Positions 9,545 to 18,729 of a stretch of 64,000 nt of DNA are shown in pieces. How positions within the stretch are numbered: the first letter of the stretch is position 1; the number at the start of each line of letters is the position of its first letter. The position numbers were made by a program, and so were the translations under genes. The notes under the pieces were generated by a model. It did not search any database, was not told where the DNA came from, and saw only the letters and a program-made list of their open reading frames with translations. Source of the DNA: DMER64 sp041654355 (GTDB taxonomy: Bacteria > Bacteroidota > Bacteroidia > Bacteroidales > UBA932); assembly GCA_041654355.1 (NCBI GenBank), contig JBAZDQ010000007.1, positions 9,634-73,633 of the forward strand, written 5' to 3'.

Positions 9545-11581
9545 ATGAAAAAGAGCGCAATTATCCTTTGCGCCCTTTTCCTGATCTTTGCTTCTTGTCG
9601 CAAGGAACCTACTCCGGGATCTGACCCTAACGACGAAGGATCTTTTGTCAGGGTCACAGACGCTCCCCGGGCGTGGGATGGAAACAAGCGAGCTGATATA
9701 ACCTATCAGCTCCTTGTTTATTCATTTGCCGACAAGGATGGAGACGGATGGGGTGATTTCCAAGGGCTTACAGACAAGCTCGGGTACATTGACCGTCTTG
9801 GAGCCACTGCCGTATGGCTTTCACCAATTCATCCGGCCATGTCATACCACGGTTATGACGTAAAGGATTATACCCTGGTAAATCCGCAATACGGATCCAT
9901 GGATGATTTTGTGGATTTTGTTCAGGAAGCACACAAACTGGACATCAAGGTATACCTGGATTATGTAATCAATCATTCCGGAAGGGAACACTGGTGGTTT
10001 CAGGAAGCCATAAAATCCGGTGACAATCCTTACAGGGATTACTACATATTTTCGGATGATCCTGCGGCAGATATTACAGCAGGCAACATTGCCATGATCA
10101 ATACGGAAGGTGCTGCAGGATACGACAGCGGACAATGGTTCACGGTCTCCATGACAGGAGATAAAACCCTGAAGTTTAGTCTGGACTGGAGCAATCCGGC
10201 CCAACCGGAATTGATAGTCAGTGAAACTACCGGAACGGATCCGGACAATCCGGATCAATCTACGGAAAACGCCAAATACCTGTATTTTGGAGACGGAATA
10301 CTGAAAAAGTTTTACGACAAAGGGAACGGACAATACGAAATTTCCACTTCTTACAGTTCATCCTGGGGTTTCCTGATCCGCACCAGTACCACGCAATGGA
10401 ATAACAATACAAAATACGGAGCCCAGAGCAAATCAGGCTCAAAGATCACATTCGGAGAACCCCTCGTTTTATACACAAACGACAATCCGGATATTGTGTA
10501 TGACCTGCAGTTACCCGGGGCTACCATGTTTCACTCCCATTTCTGGACCAACTGGTTTGCAGACCTTAATTACGGGAGTGTGGAAACCGCAGAACATTCT
10601 CCAGCATTCCTGGCCATCGTTGAAGATGCCAAAACATGGATAGATGCCGGCGTTGACGGATTTCGTCTGGATGCGGTAAAGCATATTTACCACAACGAAT
10701 TTTCAGATGAAAACCCGGAATTTTTGAAAAAATTCTACAATGCGGTAAACCAGTACTTCAGGCAGACACACCAGACAGATATCTATATGGTCGGGGAAGT
10801 GTATTCAGGGTACGAACAAGTAGCTCCTTATTACAAAGGGTTGCCCGCTTTGTTTGAATTTTCATTTTGGCACCGGTTGCAATGGGCACTTCAGGAAAGT
10901 ACGGGCTTGTATTTTGCCAAAGATATCATTTCCTATGAGCAATTGTATCAACAATACAGGACCGGTTTTATACATGCTACCAAGTTATCCAATCACGATG
11001 AGAACCGTGCCCGGTCAGACCTTGGCGGATCGGTAGGTAAAACAAAGCTGGCTGCTGCTGTTTTACTGACATCTTCCGGATCCCCTTATGTTTATTACGG
11101 TGAAGAAATGGGTTATATTGGGACCAAAACGAACGGCGATCTGTATGTCCGCAGTCCCATGTTGTGGGGTGACAGCTATACCACTACCTATACCGACCAG
11201 ATAGATTCTTACCTTTCTACTGCAGTAGGGACCGTACTTACCCAGGAAGCCGATTCTTCATCCATATTGAATGTTTATAAAAAATTCGCGAGAGCCAGAA
11301 ATACCTATCCGGCACTGTCCCGGGGAACTATGACAGAACACCCGGTTTACAACCACCAGGGAGCTTCTGCTTACAAATCCCTTGCAGCATGGTACCGGAC
11401 CTCCGGTAGTGAAAAACTGCTTGTTTTTCATAATCTTGGCAATCAACAGATATCTTTTCCCGTACAGGATGATATTCAAAGTACTGTAGTCAGTATGGGA
11501 AATGTCTACCTTAAGGAATCCTCTGACGAATATACCGTGAAGATGGATGCCATGACTTCTGTTGTTTTTGCGATCAAATAG
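9545..11581 (+). CDS. susG: SusG-like GH13 surface alpha-amylase with inserted binding domain
   Basis: This is a 678-residue lipoprotein (lipobox FASC-RKEP) with a GH13 alpha-amylase fold starting at ITYQLLVYSFADKDGDGWGD. Catalytic residues are visible: nucleophile Asp376 in DGFRLDAVKH, acid/base Glu418 in VGEVYSG and transition-state Asp485 in SNHDENRA. Between NHSGREHWWF (about 145) and DIVYDLQLPG (about 320) lies an extra domain of roughly 140 residues with FTVSMTGDKTLKFSLDW. This matches the position and nature of the CBM58 insert that is characteristic of SusG. The enzyme should cleave starch at the cell surface into oligosaccharides for SusCD. It starts 4 bp after the SusF-like gene. 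Confidence 0.9.
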   Translation: MKKSAIILCALFLIFASCRKEPTPGSDPNDEGSFVRVTDAPRAWDGNKRADITYQLLVYSFADKDGDGWGDFQGLTDKLGYIDRLGATAVWLSPIHPAMSYHGYDVKDYTLVNPQYGSMDDFVDFVQEAHKLDIKVYLDYVINHSGREHWWFQEAIKSGDNPYRDYYIFSDDPAADITAGNIAMINTEGAAGYDSGQWFTVSMTGDKTLKFSLDWSNPAQPELIVSETTGTDPDNPDQSTENAKYLYFGDGILKKFYDKGNGQYEISTSYSSSWGFLIRTSTTQWNNNTKYGAQSKSGSKITFGEPLVLYTNDNPDIVYDLQLPGATMFHSHFWTNWFADLNYGSVETAEHSPAFLAIVEDAKTWIDAGVDGFRLDAVKHIYHNEFSDENPEFLKKFYNAVNQYFRQTHQTDIYMVGEVYSGYEQVAPYYKGLPALFEFSFWHRLQWALQESTGLYFAKDIISYEQLYQQYRTGFIHATKLSNHDENRARSDLGGSVGKTKLAAAVLLTSSGSPYVYYGEEMGYIGTKTNGDLYVRSPMLWGDSYTTTYTDQIDSYLSTAVGTVLTQEADSSSILNVYKKFARARNTYPALSRGTMTEHPVYNHQGASAYKSLAAWYRTSGSEKLLVFHNLGNQQISFPVQDDIQSTVVSMGNVYLKESSDEYTVKMDAMTSVVFAIK

Positions 11582-11588
11582 AATCAAC

Positions 11589-13664
11589 ATGAGAAAATTT
11601 TCATGTTTAATACTGGTAGGATTGTTGATCATTGTATACGGATGTTCTCCGTCTGTTTCCAGAAAACCGTTTTTTGATGCTCTGGAACCGACAACAATTC
11701 TTACTCTGGAACAGGATACGACACTTATCCTGGTACGGGATTTTTTCCCGTCGGCTGATCTGGTTGAAAAAACCGATTCCCCGCATCTGAAGGTTATCCC
11801 TCATCCAGGATACGATACCGTAATGGTGGTTCTCCGGGAAGACACCCCTCTTATGACTGTGCTTAACGTACAAATAGAAGGACAGACCGGACACATCCCT
11901 GTCAGGAAAAAAGTTCCTGTTTCCGAAAAAGCACCCCGGTTGGCTGTGTTTCCACCGTTACCGGATACCGATGCTTTGTTTACGTTAGAAGCAGAGAACA
12001 CACCGGCTACTTTGTATGTTTTTTGGCAAAACAGTTTGGTTCAAACCGTTCATATTACGGATTCCTACAATGTTATGTTACCCGGTTTTACCGCTTTGCA
12101 GGACCGTTCCTGGATCAGGGCCTGGGCAGTAAACGACCACGGCATTTCCAACGACTTGCTGATCCCTTTGGAAAAAGGCCGGCCTGTTACCAGTCCCGAT
12201 AAGCTTGAGCGGAAAGACAAACACACCCTGATCATGTACCAGGTTTTTATAGACCGTTTCTTTAACGGAAATCCGGCGAACGACCGTAAGATCAACTCTC
12301 CGGAAGTGCTCCCCAAAGTGGATTATTACGGAGGCGATCTGTACGGAGTCATCAGCAAAATCGACGAAGGCTTTTTCAAAGACCTGGGGATCAACACTAT
12401 ATGGCTTTCTCCCATAACGCAGAACCCTTATGATGCCTGGGGCCGTATAGAAGATCCTAAAACGCGATTCAGCGGATACCACGGCTACTGGCCCTTGTAC
12501 ATCACTAAAGTAGATAGCCGTTTTGGTAACGACAGTATCCTTACCCGTTTGCTTGATCAGGCGCACGGGAACAATATGAATGTGATCCTGGACCATGTAG
12601 CTAACCATATGCATCAGGCTGCACCCACGTTGAAAGAACATCCGGACTGGGTCACCTCCCCGGTAACGCCTGACGGACGGCCCAATTTTGAGCTTTGGGA
12701 TGAATTCCGCCTGACCACCTGGTTTGACAAACACATACCAAAATTCAATTTTTCCCGCCCCGAAGTTTGCGAGGCTTTATCTGACTCGGCACTTTACTGG
12801 CTGGAAAATTTCAATCTGGACGGATTCCGTCACGATGCTACCAAACACATAGACGAATTGTTCTGGCGTACCTTAACCCGGAAGATCGTTAAGAATTATC
12901 CGGAAAGAACTGTTTTCCAGATAGGGGAGACGTACGGTTCTCCTTCCCTGATAAACAGTTATGTAAAAAAAGGCATGCTGGACGGGCAATTTGATTTCAA
13001 CCTCTATCACACCTTTTTAAACACTACGGTGAATACTGACGGCTCTTTTGTAGATTTGTGGAATGAACTGCAATCGGGACTTATGCAATACGGATACCAC
13101 AACCTTATGGGCAACATAAGCGGTAACCACGACAAAGCCAGGTACATCTCACTTGCCGGTGGAGCGCTGGCTATGGATGAAGACCACAAGCTGGCAGGGT
13201 GGAAGCGGGATATTGGCACCGGCTCCGACATTGGCTACGAATACCTGGCTATGCTCCATGCCTTTAATATGACATTGCCGGGCATACCCTGTATTTATTA
13301 TGGCGATGAGATTGGCATGCCGGGCGCCAACGATCCGGACAACCGCAGGATGATGGTATTTGACGGCTATACACCCATGCAGATCCGTTTGAAAGAACGT
13401 GTAAAAAGACTTACCTCATTGAGAAACAACAATATGGCACTTCTTTACGGAGACCTTTTCCCCTTATACGTAGATCAGGATGTCCTGGCCTACGTGCGCA
13501 TTTATATGGATCAGGTAGTGGCCGTATGTATTAATAAAGGAGACGATCTCTTTGACTTTCGTTCCCTGGAGCTGCCTTTCGGTCTGAAAACTGATGATCT
13601 GGTACCTTACATGGGAGAAACCATGGTCGCTTCTAAAGGATTTACCATATTGAAGAATGAATGA
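11589..13664 (+). CDS. GH13 alpha-amylase-family lipoprotein with N-terminal beta domains
   Basis: I choose the ATG at 11589, just after the stop of the upstream gene, because it gives a clean signal peptide and lipobox (VYGC-SPS); an upstream in-frame ATG lies inside the preceding gene. The product has 691 residues. About 200 residues of beta-rich sequence precede the GH13 barrel, which starts at IMYQVFIDRFFNGNP. Catalytic residues are Asp416 (DGFRHDATKH), Glu447 (IGETYG) and Asp515 (GNHDKAR). The RFFNGNP motif and domain order suggest a cyclomaltodextrinase or neopullulanase-like alpha-glucan hydrolase. Exact specificity cannot be read from the sequence. As a lipoprotein it may act in the periplasm or at the outer membrane on SusCD cargo. 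Confidence 0.85.
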   Translation: MRKFSCLILVGLLIIVYGCSPSVSRKPFFDALEPTTILTLEQDTTLILVRDFFPSADLVEKTDSPHLKVIPHPGYDTVMVVLREDTPLMTVLNVQIEGQTGHIPVRKKVPVSEKAPRLAVFPPLPDTDALFTLEAENTPATLYVFWQNSLVQTVHITDSYNVMLPGFTALQDRSWIRAWAVNDHGISNDLLIPLEKGRPVTSPDKLERKDKHTLIMYQVFIDRFFNGNPANDRKINSPEVLPKVDYYGGDLYGVISKIDEGFFKDLGINTIWLSPITQNPYDAWGRIEDPKTRFSGYHGYWPLYITKVDSRFGNDSILTRLLDQAHGNNMNVILDHVANHMHQAAPTLKEHPDWVTSPVTPDGRPNFELWDEFRLTTWFDKHIPKFNFSRPEVCEALSDSALYWLENFNLDGFRHDATKHIDELFWRTLTRKIVKNYPERTVFQIGETYGSPSLINSYVKKGMLDGQFDFNLYHTFLNTTVNTDGSFVDLWNELQSGLMQYGYHNLMGNISGNHDKARYISLAGGALAMDEDHKLAGWKRDIGTGSDIGYEYLAMLHAFNMTLPGIPCIYYGDEIGMPGANDPDNRRMMVFDGYTPMQIRLKERVKRLTSLRNNNMALLYGDLFPLYVDQDVLAYVRIYMDQVVAVCINKGDDLFDFRSLELPFGLKTDDLVPYMGETMVASKGFTILKNE

Positions 13665-13677
13665 TAAAACCGGAATT

Positions 13678-15018
13678 ATGAAACATACTCTATTAATAAT
13701 AATCTTTATGACAGTTATCGCAGGAGGTTGCTCGCAACAGAAAGAAAAGGAAATCCATCCCGGATGGATCCGAAATGCAGCAATATACGAAGTGAACACA
13801 AGACAGATTACCCCGGAAGGAACTTTCAATGCTTTCGCGGCTATGTTGCCGGAATTACAGGAGATGGGAATAGACGTGTTATGGTTTATGCCCATATATC
13901 CCATAGGACAGGAAGGCCGGAAAGGTACGCTGGGTTCGTATTATTCCATTCGTGATTACGGAGCCGTAAATCCGGAATTCGGGACCCTGGAAGATTTCCG
14001 CAATCTGGTAGACCGGGCCCATGAGCTGGATATGAAAGTCATCCTGGACTGGGTTGCTGCACATACTTCACGCGATGCCGTATGGCTGGATAAGCAAGAC
14101 TGGTACATCCGCAGACCCGACGGGAAACCCGAATTCCTATACGATTGGTCCGACGTGGCGCGGCTGAACTACGAAAACGGGGAAATGCGGGAAGCCATGC
14201 TGGAAAAGATGCGTTTCTGGACCGAGGATGTAGGGGTTGACGGATTTCGCTGTGATATGGCCGATTTGACCCCTGTTGATTTCTGGAACCACGCCGTTCC
14301 CGAACTGCGGCACCACCGTCCCGGAATTTTTATGCTCGCCGAGTCCGAGAACCCCGTGAACACAGAGAAGGCCTTTAATGCGTATTATGCATGGAAACTG
14401 CATCACACCATGAACAGTGTTGCCGGGGGCGAAAAGAACGCCGACAGCATCCGCAAGTGCCTCAATGACATGCATCGCGACTTTGGTCCCAATGCTATTC
14501 CACTCCTCTTTACATCCAACCACGATGAAAATTCCTGGAGCGGCACAGAATTTGAACGCATGGGAGAGGCCGTGCACCAGATGGCTGCACTGACCTTTGT
14601 TTTACCCGGTATTCCCCTGATATACACAGGCCAGGAAAAAGGCAATACAAAACGCCTGGAATTTTTTGAAAAAGACACCCTGCAACCGCATAACAGCGCG
14701 GAATTCACGGCATTTTACAAAAACCTGATAGCACTGCGGAAAAAACATCCTGCTTTGCAGGTCCCTCCTTACGGAGGTGTCCTGAAGGAAATACCTCACG
14801 ACGGCCCTTCCAATATTTTTGCATTTGTAAGGGAAGCTGAAGGAAACAAAGTCCTGTCACTGTTCAATTTTTCTGACAGCCCGGTATCTTTCACCCTTAC
14901 CGGATCACAGACAGACGGGAGCTACCTGGATTGTTACACCGGCCAGGAATATGAAATAAGCAACAACCTAATATGGGAAATGGAACCTCACGGTTTTCAT
15001 ATCCTAACCTTAAAATAG
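13678..15018 (+). CDS. Small GH13 alpha-amylase-family lipoprotein
   Basis: The product has 446 residues starting at the ATG at 13678; an in-frame ATG at 13657 overlaps the preceding gene and would spoil the signal peptide. The lipobox is IAGGC-SQQ. The GH13 barrel begins almost directly after the signal (IHPGWIRNAAIYEVNTRQIT). Catalytic residues are Asp193 (DGFRCDMADL), Glu222 (MLAESEN) and Asp283 (SNHDENSW). It is a minimal form lacking the N-terminal domains of its neighbours, with a short C-terminal beta domain. It likely trims short maltodextrins; substrate length and transglycosylation activity are unknown. Spacing places it in the same operon. Confidence 0.85.
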   Translation: MKHTLLIIIFMTVIAGGCSQQKEKEIHPGWIRNAAIYEVNTRQITPEGTFNAFAAMLPELQEMGIDVLWFMPIYPIGQEGRKGTLGSYYSIRDYGAVNPEFGTLEDFRNLVDRAHELDMKVILDWVAAHTSRDAVWLDKQDWYIRRPDGKPEFLYDWSDVARLNYENGEMREAMLEKMRFWTEDVGVDGFRCDMADLTPVDFWNHAVPELRHHRPGIFMLAESENPVNTEKAFNAYYAWKLHHTMNSVAGGEKNADSIRKCLNDMHRDFGPNAIPLLFTSNHDENSWSGTEFERMGEAVHQMAALTFVLPGIPLIYTGQEKGNTKRLEFFEKDTLQPHNSAEFTAFYKNLIALRKKHPALQVPPYGGVLKEIPHDGPSNIFAFVREAEGNKVLSLFNFSDSPVSFTLTGSQTDGSYLDCYTGQEYEISNNLIWEMEPHGFHILTLK

Positions 15019-15022
15019 TATT

Positions 15023-16861
15023 ATGAAACGAATTTTCCTGTTATTCCTTTTAATCCCGGCAATGATAACCGCAGCCAGTGCCATGAAATATGAAAAACCG
15101 TCAGTAGAAAGGATAGAACCGCCTTGTTGGTGGACCGGAATGGAGACGCCGTTGCAATTGATGATAAACGGTCCCGGCCTGGGAAAAGGTACAGTAAACA
15201 GTATTACCCCCGGAATGGAGATCGCCGGAGTACATAAAGCAGACAGTCCCAATTATTTGTTTCTGGACGTAATAATCCCTGCCGGTACCCGGGCTGGTGA
15301 ATATACACTGGAATGGACCGACGGGAAAGATAAAATACGTTTCAATTACACATTGAATGAAAGAGAATCCGGATCGTCTGCTCGCCGGGGCCTGGATCCT
15401 TCCGATGTCTTGTACCTGTTGATGCCGGACCGTTTTGTGAACGGGGATCCCTCAAACGATTCTGTTGAGGAAACCGCTGAAAAAGCCGGTTACGGGCATG
15501 ATTACGGCCGGAAAGGGGGAGACCTTCAAGGAATGCGAATGAGCCTGGATTACTTGCATAAACTTGGTATTACAGCCGTATGGCCTACTCCCGTAACTTT
15601 CGATGACGAACCGCGTGCTTCTTATCACGGTTATGCCTGTGCCGATTATTACCGGATTGATCCCCGTTTTGGTACCAATGAGTTGTACAGGGAACTGGTC
15701 CTGGAAGCCGCTCAGAAAGGAATATCTTTTATCCAGGATATAGTACCCAATCACTGCGGAACGGCCCACTGGTGGATGGAAGACTTGCCTTTCAAAGATT
15801 GGATCAACGTCTTTGACACCTATACCAAATCCAATTTTTCCATGACTACCCATATGGATCCCCATGCTGCACAAGCGGATAAAGATCTTTGCGTACAGGG
15901 CTGGTTCGATACTTCCATGGCGGACATGAACCTGACAAATCCCTTTATTTTACACTATTTTATTCAAGTTTCCGTATGGTGGATGGAATACGCATCACTG
16001 GCCGGTGTGCGCATAGATACATATCCCTATTCGGATGAAAAGGCCATTTCTGCTTATACGGCTGCTTTGCGCAAAGAATACCCCGATGCGACGGTTGTGG
16101 CCGAATGCTGGTTCAACCATCCCCAACAGGTTGCTTACTGGGAACGGGGTCCCCGGCCCGGCGGCCCTACTGTAATGGATTTCCCGCTCCAGGGCGAGAT
16201 TACCCGGGCTTTCATGGAAGATAGCGATCCCCAGTGGGGACAGGGAATGGTACGTCTTTACAACATGATTGCCAACGATTTCGTTTATAAAAACCCCAAT
16301 GAATTGTTGATCTTTGCCGAGAATCACGACACCAACCGCATGTACGAAATGTTGGGGAGAAATCCCGAGAAACTGAAAATGGCGTACACTTTCCTGGCAA
16401 CCACCCGGGGTATCCCGCAAATATACTACGGGACAGAGGTGTTGATGGCAGCAAAAGATCCCAAACGCCTGGGTCACGGCGAGGAAAGGGTACCCATGCC
16501 TGCACGCGTTCTGACTCCTGAAGGAAGGGATCCCCTGGAAGAAAACGTTTACAATTACATCTCCCGTTTGTTGACCTGGAGAAAATCCTCAAAAACGGTT
16601 CAATACGGAAAATTGCTACATTACCTGCCCCGTTACGAGGAAAACATGTACGTTTATTTCAGAATTCTGGATAATGAATGCGTTATGGTATTGATCAATA
16701 ACGGGAGAGAACCGGTTGCTTTGGAGTGGGAGCGTTACACACAGGGGCTGGGCGATGCCGTTAAGGGAACAGAAGTATTGAGCGGAGCCGAAATTACAGT
16801 TGGGCAACCTTTAAAAGTACCTGCACAAACCGCAATTTTCTTTACCTTTGCGGGTATATGA
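15023..16861 (+). CDS. susA: SusA-like neopullulanase/cyclomaltodextrinase (GH13)
   Basis: This is a 612-residue periplasmic enzyme with a signal peptide cleaved near AASAM and no lipobox. An N-terminal cyclomaltodextrinase-type beta domain (about residues 25-115, IEPPCWWTGM) precedes the GH13 barrel (VLYLLMPDRFVNGDPSNDS). Catalytic residues are Asp332 (AGVRIDTYPYS), Glu361 (VVAECWFN) and Asp436 (ENHDTNR). Length and domain order match SusA of the Bacteroides starch system (about 617 residues), which degrades imported maltodextrins to small sugars for the inner-membrane permease. It lies 4 bp after the previous GH13 gene and overlaps the next gene by 4 bp, so translation is probably coupled. 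Confidence 0.9.
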   Translation: MKRIFLLFLLIPAMITAASAMKYEKPSVERIEPPCWWTGMETPLQLMINGPGLGKGTVNSITPGMEIAGVHKADSPNYLFLDVIIPAGTRAGEYTLEWTDGKDKIRFNYTLNERESGSSARRGLDPSDVLYLLMPDRFVNGDPSNDSVEETAEKAGYGHDYGRKGGDLQGMRMSLDYLHKLGITAVWPTPVTFDDEPRASYHGYACADYYRIDPRFGTNELYRELVLEAAQKGISFIQDIVPNHCGTAHWWMEDLPFKDWINVFDTYTKSNFSMTTHMDPHAAQADKDLCVQGWFDTSMADMNLTNPFILHYFIQVSVWWMEYASLAGVRIDTYPYSDEKAISAYTAALRKEYPDATVVAECWFNHPQQVAYWERGPRPGGPTVMDFPLQGEITRAFMEDSDPQWGQGMVRLYNMIANDFVYKNPNELLIFAENHDTNRMYEMLGRNPEKLKMAYTFLATTRGIPQIYYGTEVLMAAKDPKRLGHGEERVPMPARVLTPEGRDPLEENVYNYISRLLTWRKSSKTVQYGKLLHYLPRYEENMYVYFRILDNECVMVLINNGREPVALEWERYTQGLGDAVKGTEVLSGAEITVGQPLKVPAQTAIFFTFAGI

Positions 16862-17478
16862 GATTTGCGCTAACCTTTGTCTGTATCCTGTTATTGTTAG
16901 CCGGTTGTTCCGGACCTTCCGCCGGGAGGATTCCCAGGGAAGATTTCCAATTGGTTTTAAGGGAAATGTTCCTGACAGACCTTATCCTGGAACGTGACGG
17001 AACACTGGGCCGTCTGGCCGATTCCACGCTGGTATATCCTCCCATTTTGGAAAAACACGGATATACTACCGAACAGTTTCTGGCCACATTGGATCATTAC
17101 GCAAGCCGTCCGGCCCGTTTTAAATCCTTATTGACTCAATTACGAAGGAATATCAACGCAGAACGGTCGGCGTATAACGAACAGCTTTCCTACATTGCCC
17201 GTCAAAAGGAGCTTGTTGAGCATTTTAATGCCTGGTTAAAGGATTCTGTACCCGGAATTCACGATGTAATATTCAAGCAATCCCTGCTCAGGATATTGCC
17301 GCCTGATTCCTCACAGATACAGCCCTGGCGCATGGACCGGGATTCTTTATTCAAGGATCCCGCATTACGTCTGCTGCCTGTTATTGACACGCTAACCTGC
17401 AGGGATTCAGTTCCTTTGTACCTTACCCGTCCCAAAACCATAATACCACGTATAAGGGTCAGCATAAATCTGGATTGA
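16858..17478 (+). CDS. DUF4296-type lipoprotein
   Basis: This 206-residue lipoprotein has lipobox LLAGC-SGP. The N-terminal half (IPREDFQLVLREMFLTDLIL, then ILEKHGYTTEQFLATL) resembles DUF4296, a Bacteroidetes-specific helical domain of unknown function. Its start codon overlaps the stop of the neopullulanase gene by 4 bp (ATGA), so it is translationally coupled to the starch operon. DUF4296 genes are also found next to unrelated core genes, so a role in starch use is not implied. No catalytic motif is visible. Confidence 0.7.
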   Translation: MRFALTFVCILLLLAGCSGPSAGRIPREDFQLVLREMFLTDLILERDGTLGRLADSTLVYPPILEKHGYTTEQFLATLDHYASRPARFKSLLTQLRRNINAERSAYNEQLSYIARQKELVEHFNAWLKDSVPGIHDVIFKQSLLRILPPDSSQIQPWRMDRDSLFKDPALRLLPVIDTLTCRDSVPLYLTRPKTIIPRIRVSINLD

Positions 17479-17479
17479 T

Positions 17480-18271
17480 ATGGAAAACAGGATCTTTCAT
17501 AGTCCGGTTTTCGGACCGATCCACAGCAGGCGCCTGGGCTCAAGCCTGGGAATTAACCTGATGCCGGTCGCCCGTAAAGTCTGTAATTTCGATTGCGTAT
17601 ATTGCGAATGCGGATGGAATCCCCAACCTGTTGCCGGTCAGCCGGATCTGAATGAACTGGTACCCTCGGCAAAGGAGGTTGCCGTTGCATTGGAGGAAAA
17701 ACTGAAAAAGCTGGCTAGGGAAATCAAATTGCCCGATGTAATTACTTTTTCCGGGAACGGAGAACCTACACTGCACAGGGATTTTCTTAAGATCATGCAG
17801 GATACCGTTGCCATTCGCGATGTCCTGAGTCCGGACTCACAAGTCTGTGTTTTGTCCAACTCGGGGACACTTCAGATCCCCGGAGTTTTTGAAGGGTTGT
17901 TGCTGGCAGATCAAAGAATCCTGAAGATAGACTCGGCAATTGAAAAGACACTGCAAAAGATCAACCGGCCGGGAAAAGGGTATTCGCTGCTCCGGACCGT
18001 GGAAGCATTGAAACGCTTTGAAGGTGATTTTACGCTCCAGACCTTGTTTTTCAGCGGGATGATAGAAGGCACTCAGGTGGACAACACCACGGAAAAGGAA
18101 CTGGAAGCCTGGTACGGGCTCCTGGATGAACTGGGTCCTAAGGAGGTGATGGTATATACCCTGGACAGACCCACTCCCCTGGAAGGCTTGCAGAAATGTT
18201 CCCCGGATACACTGGAAACCATTGCCCGGGAAGTGGAAAAGAAAGGAATTAAGACGGTTGTAGCCGCATAA
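17480..18271 (+). CDS. Radical SAM protein
   Basis: This 263-residue protein has the radical SAM cluster motif CNFDCVYC (Cys35, Cys39, Cys42), preceded by GPIHSRRLGSSLGINLMP and followed by the glycine-rich SAM-binding segment FSGNGEPTLHRDF. There is no C-terminal SPASM cysteine cluster. The N-terminal pattern matches a widespread but functionally undefined radical SAM family that resembles wyosine-type tRNA-modifying enzymes. It starts one base after the stop of the DUF4296 gene and ends just upstream of dtd. The tRNA-quality gene dtd as neighbour fits, but does not prove, a nucleic-acid-related role. Confidence 0.8.
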   Translation: MENRIFHSPVFGPIHSRRLGSSLGINLMPVARKVCNFDCVYCECGWNPQPVAGQPDLNELVPSAKEVAVALEEKLKKLAREIKLPDVITFSGNGEPTLHRDFLKIMQDTVAIRDVLSPDSQVCVLSNSGTLQIPGVFEGLLLADQRILKIDSAIEKTLQKINRPGKGYSLLRTVEALKRFEGDFTLQTLFFSGMIEGTQVDNTTEKELEAWYGLLDELGPKEVMVYTLDRPTPLEGLQKCSPDTLETIAREVEKKGIKTVVAA

Positions 18272-18275
18272 AGGT

Positions 18276-18728
18276 ATGAGAACAGTAATTCAAAGGGTAA
18301 CGGAAGCCTCGGTAAAAATTGAAGATTCACTGAAAGGAAACATCGGTGCGGGTATGCTGATCCTGGCCGGATTTGAAAATGAAGACAACCGTGAAGACCT
18401 GGAATGGATGGTACGCAAGATCGCGAACCTGAGAATATTTGATGATAATCAAGGGGTTATGAATCTTTCTGTTTCGCAGGTGTCGGGTCAGTTGCTGGTG
18501 GTAAGCCAGTTTACACTTCATGCATCTACCCGTAAAGGAAACAGGCCCTCTTACGTAAAGGCAGCAGAACCTGCCGTCGCCATTCCTCTGTATGAATCTT
18601 TCTGTAAGCTGTTACAGGAATACACGGGAATAAAAGTTGAAACCGGGGAGTTTGGGGCTCACATGGAAGTAAATCTGGTCAACGACGGCCCGGTAACCAT
18701 AATCATTGACAGTAAAAAAAGAGAATAA
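18276..18728 (+). CDS. dtd: D-aminoacyl-tRNA deacylase
   Basis: This 150-residue protein matches the DTD family along its whole length. It opens with MRTVIQRVTEASVKI and carries the two active-site motifs: SQFTLHA (about residue 78) and NDGPVT (about 135), the family's NxGPxT-type signature. The enzyme removes D-amino acids, and glycine from mischarged tRNA-Ala, protecting translation. It is a cytoplasmic homodimer. It is 4 bp after the radical SAM gene and 1 bp before deoC, implying one transcript. Confidence 0.95.
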   Translation: MRTVIQRVTEASVKIEDSLKGNIGAGMLILAGFENEDNREDLEWMVRKIANLRIFDDNQGVMNLSVSQVSGQLLVVSQFTLHASTRKGNRPSYVKAAEPAVAIPLYESFCKLLQEYTGIKVETGEFGAHMEVNLVNDGPVTIIIDSKKRE

Positions 18729-18729
18729 T

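Noticed and set aside
8638..9687. 349-codon minus-strand open frame
   Set aside because: It lies antisense to the six-module SusF-like gene and the amylase start; its composition reflects the complement of the repeats, and no domain is recognisable.
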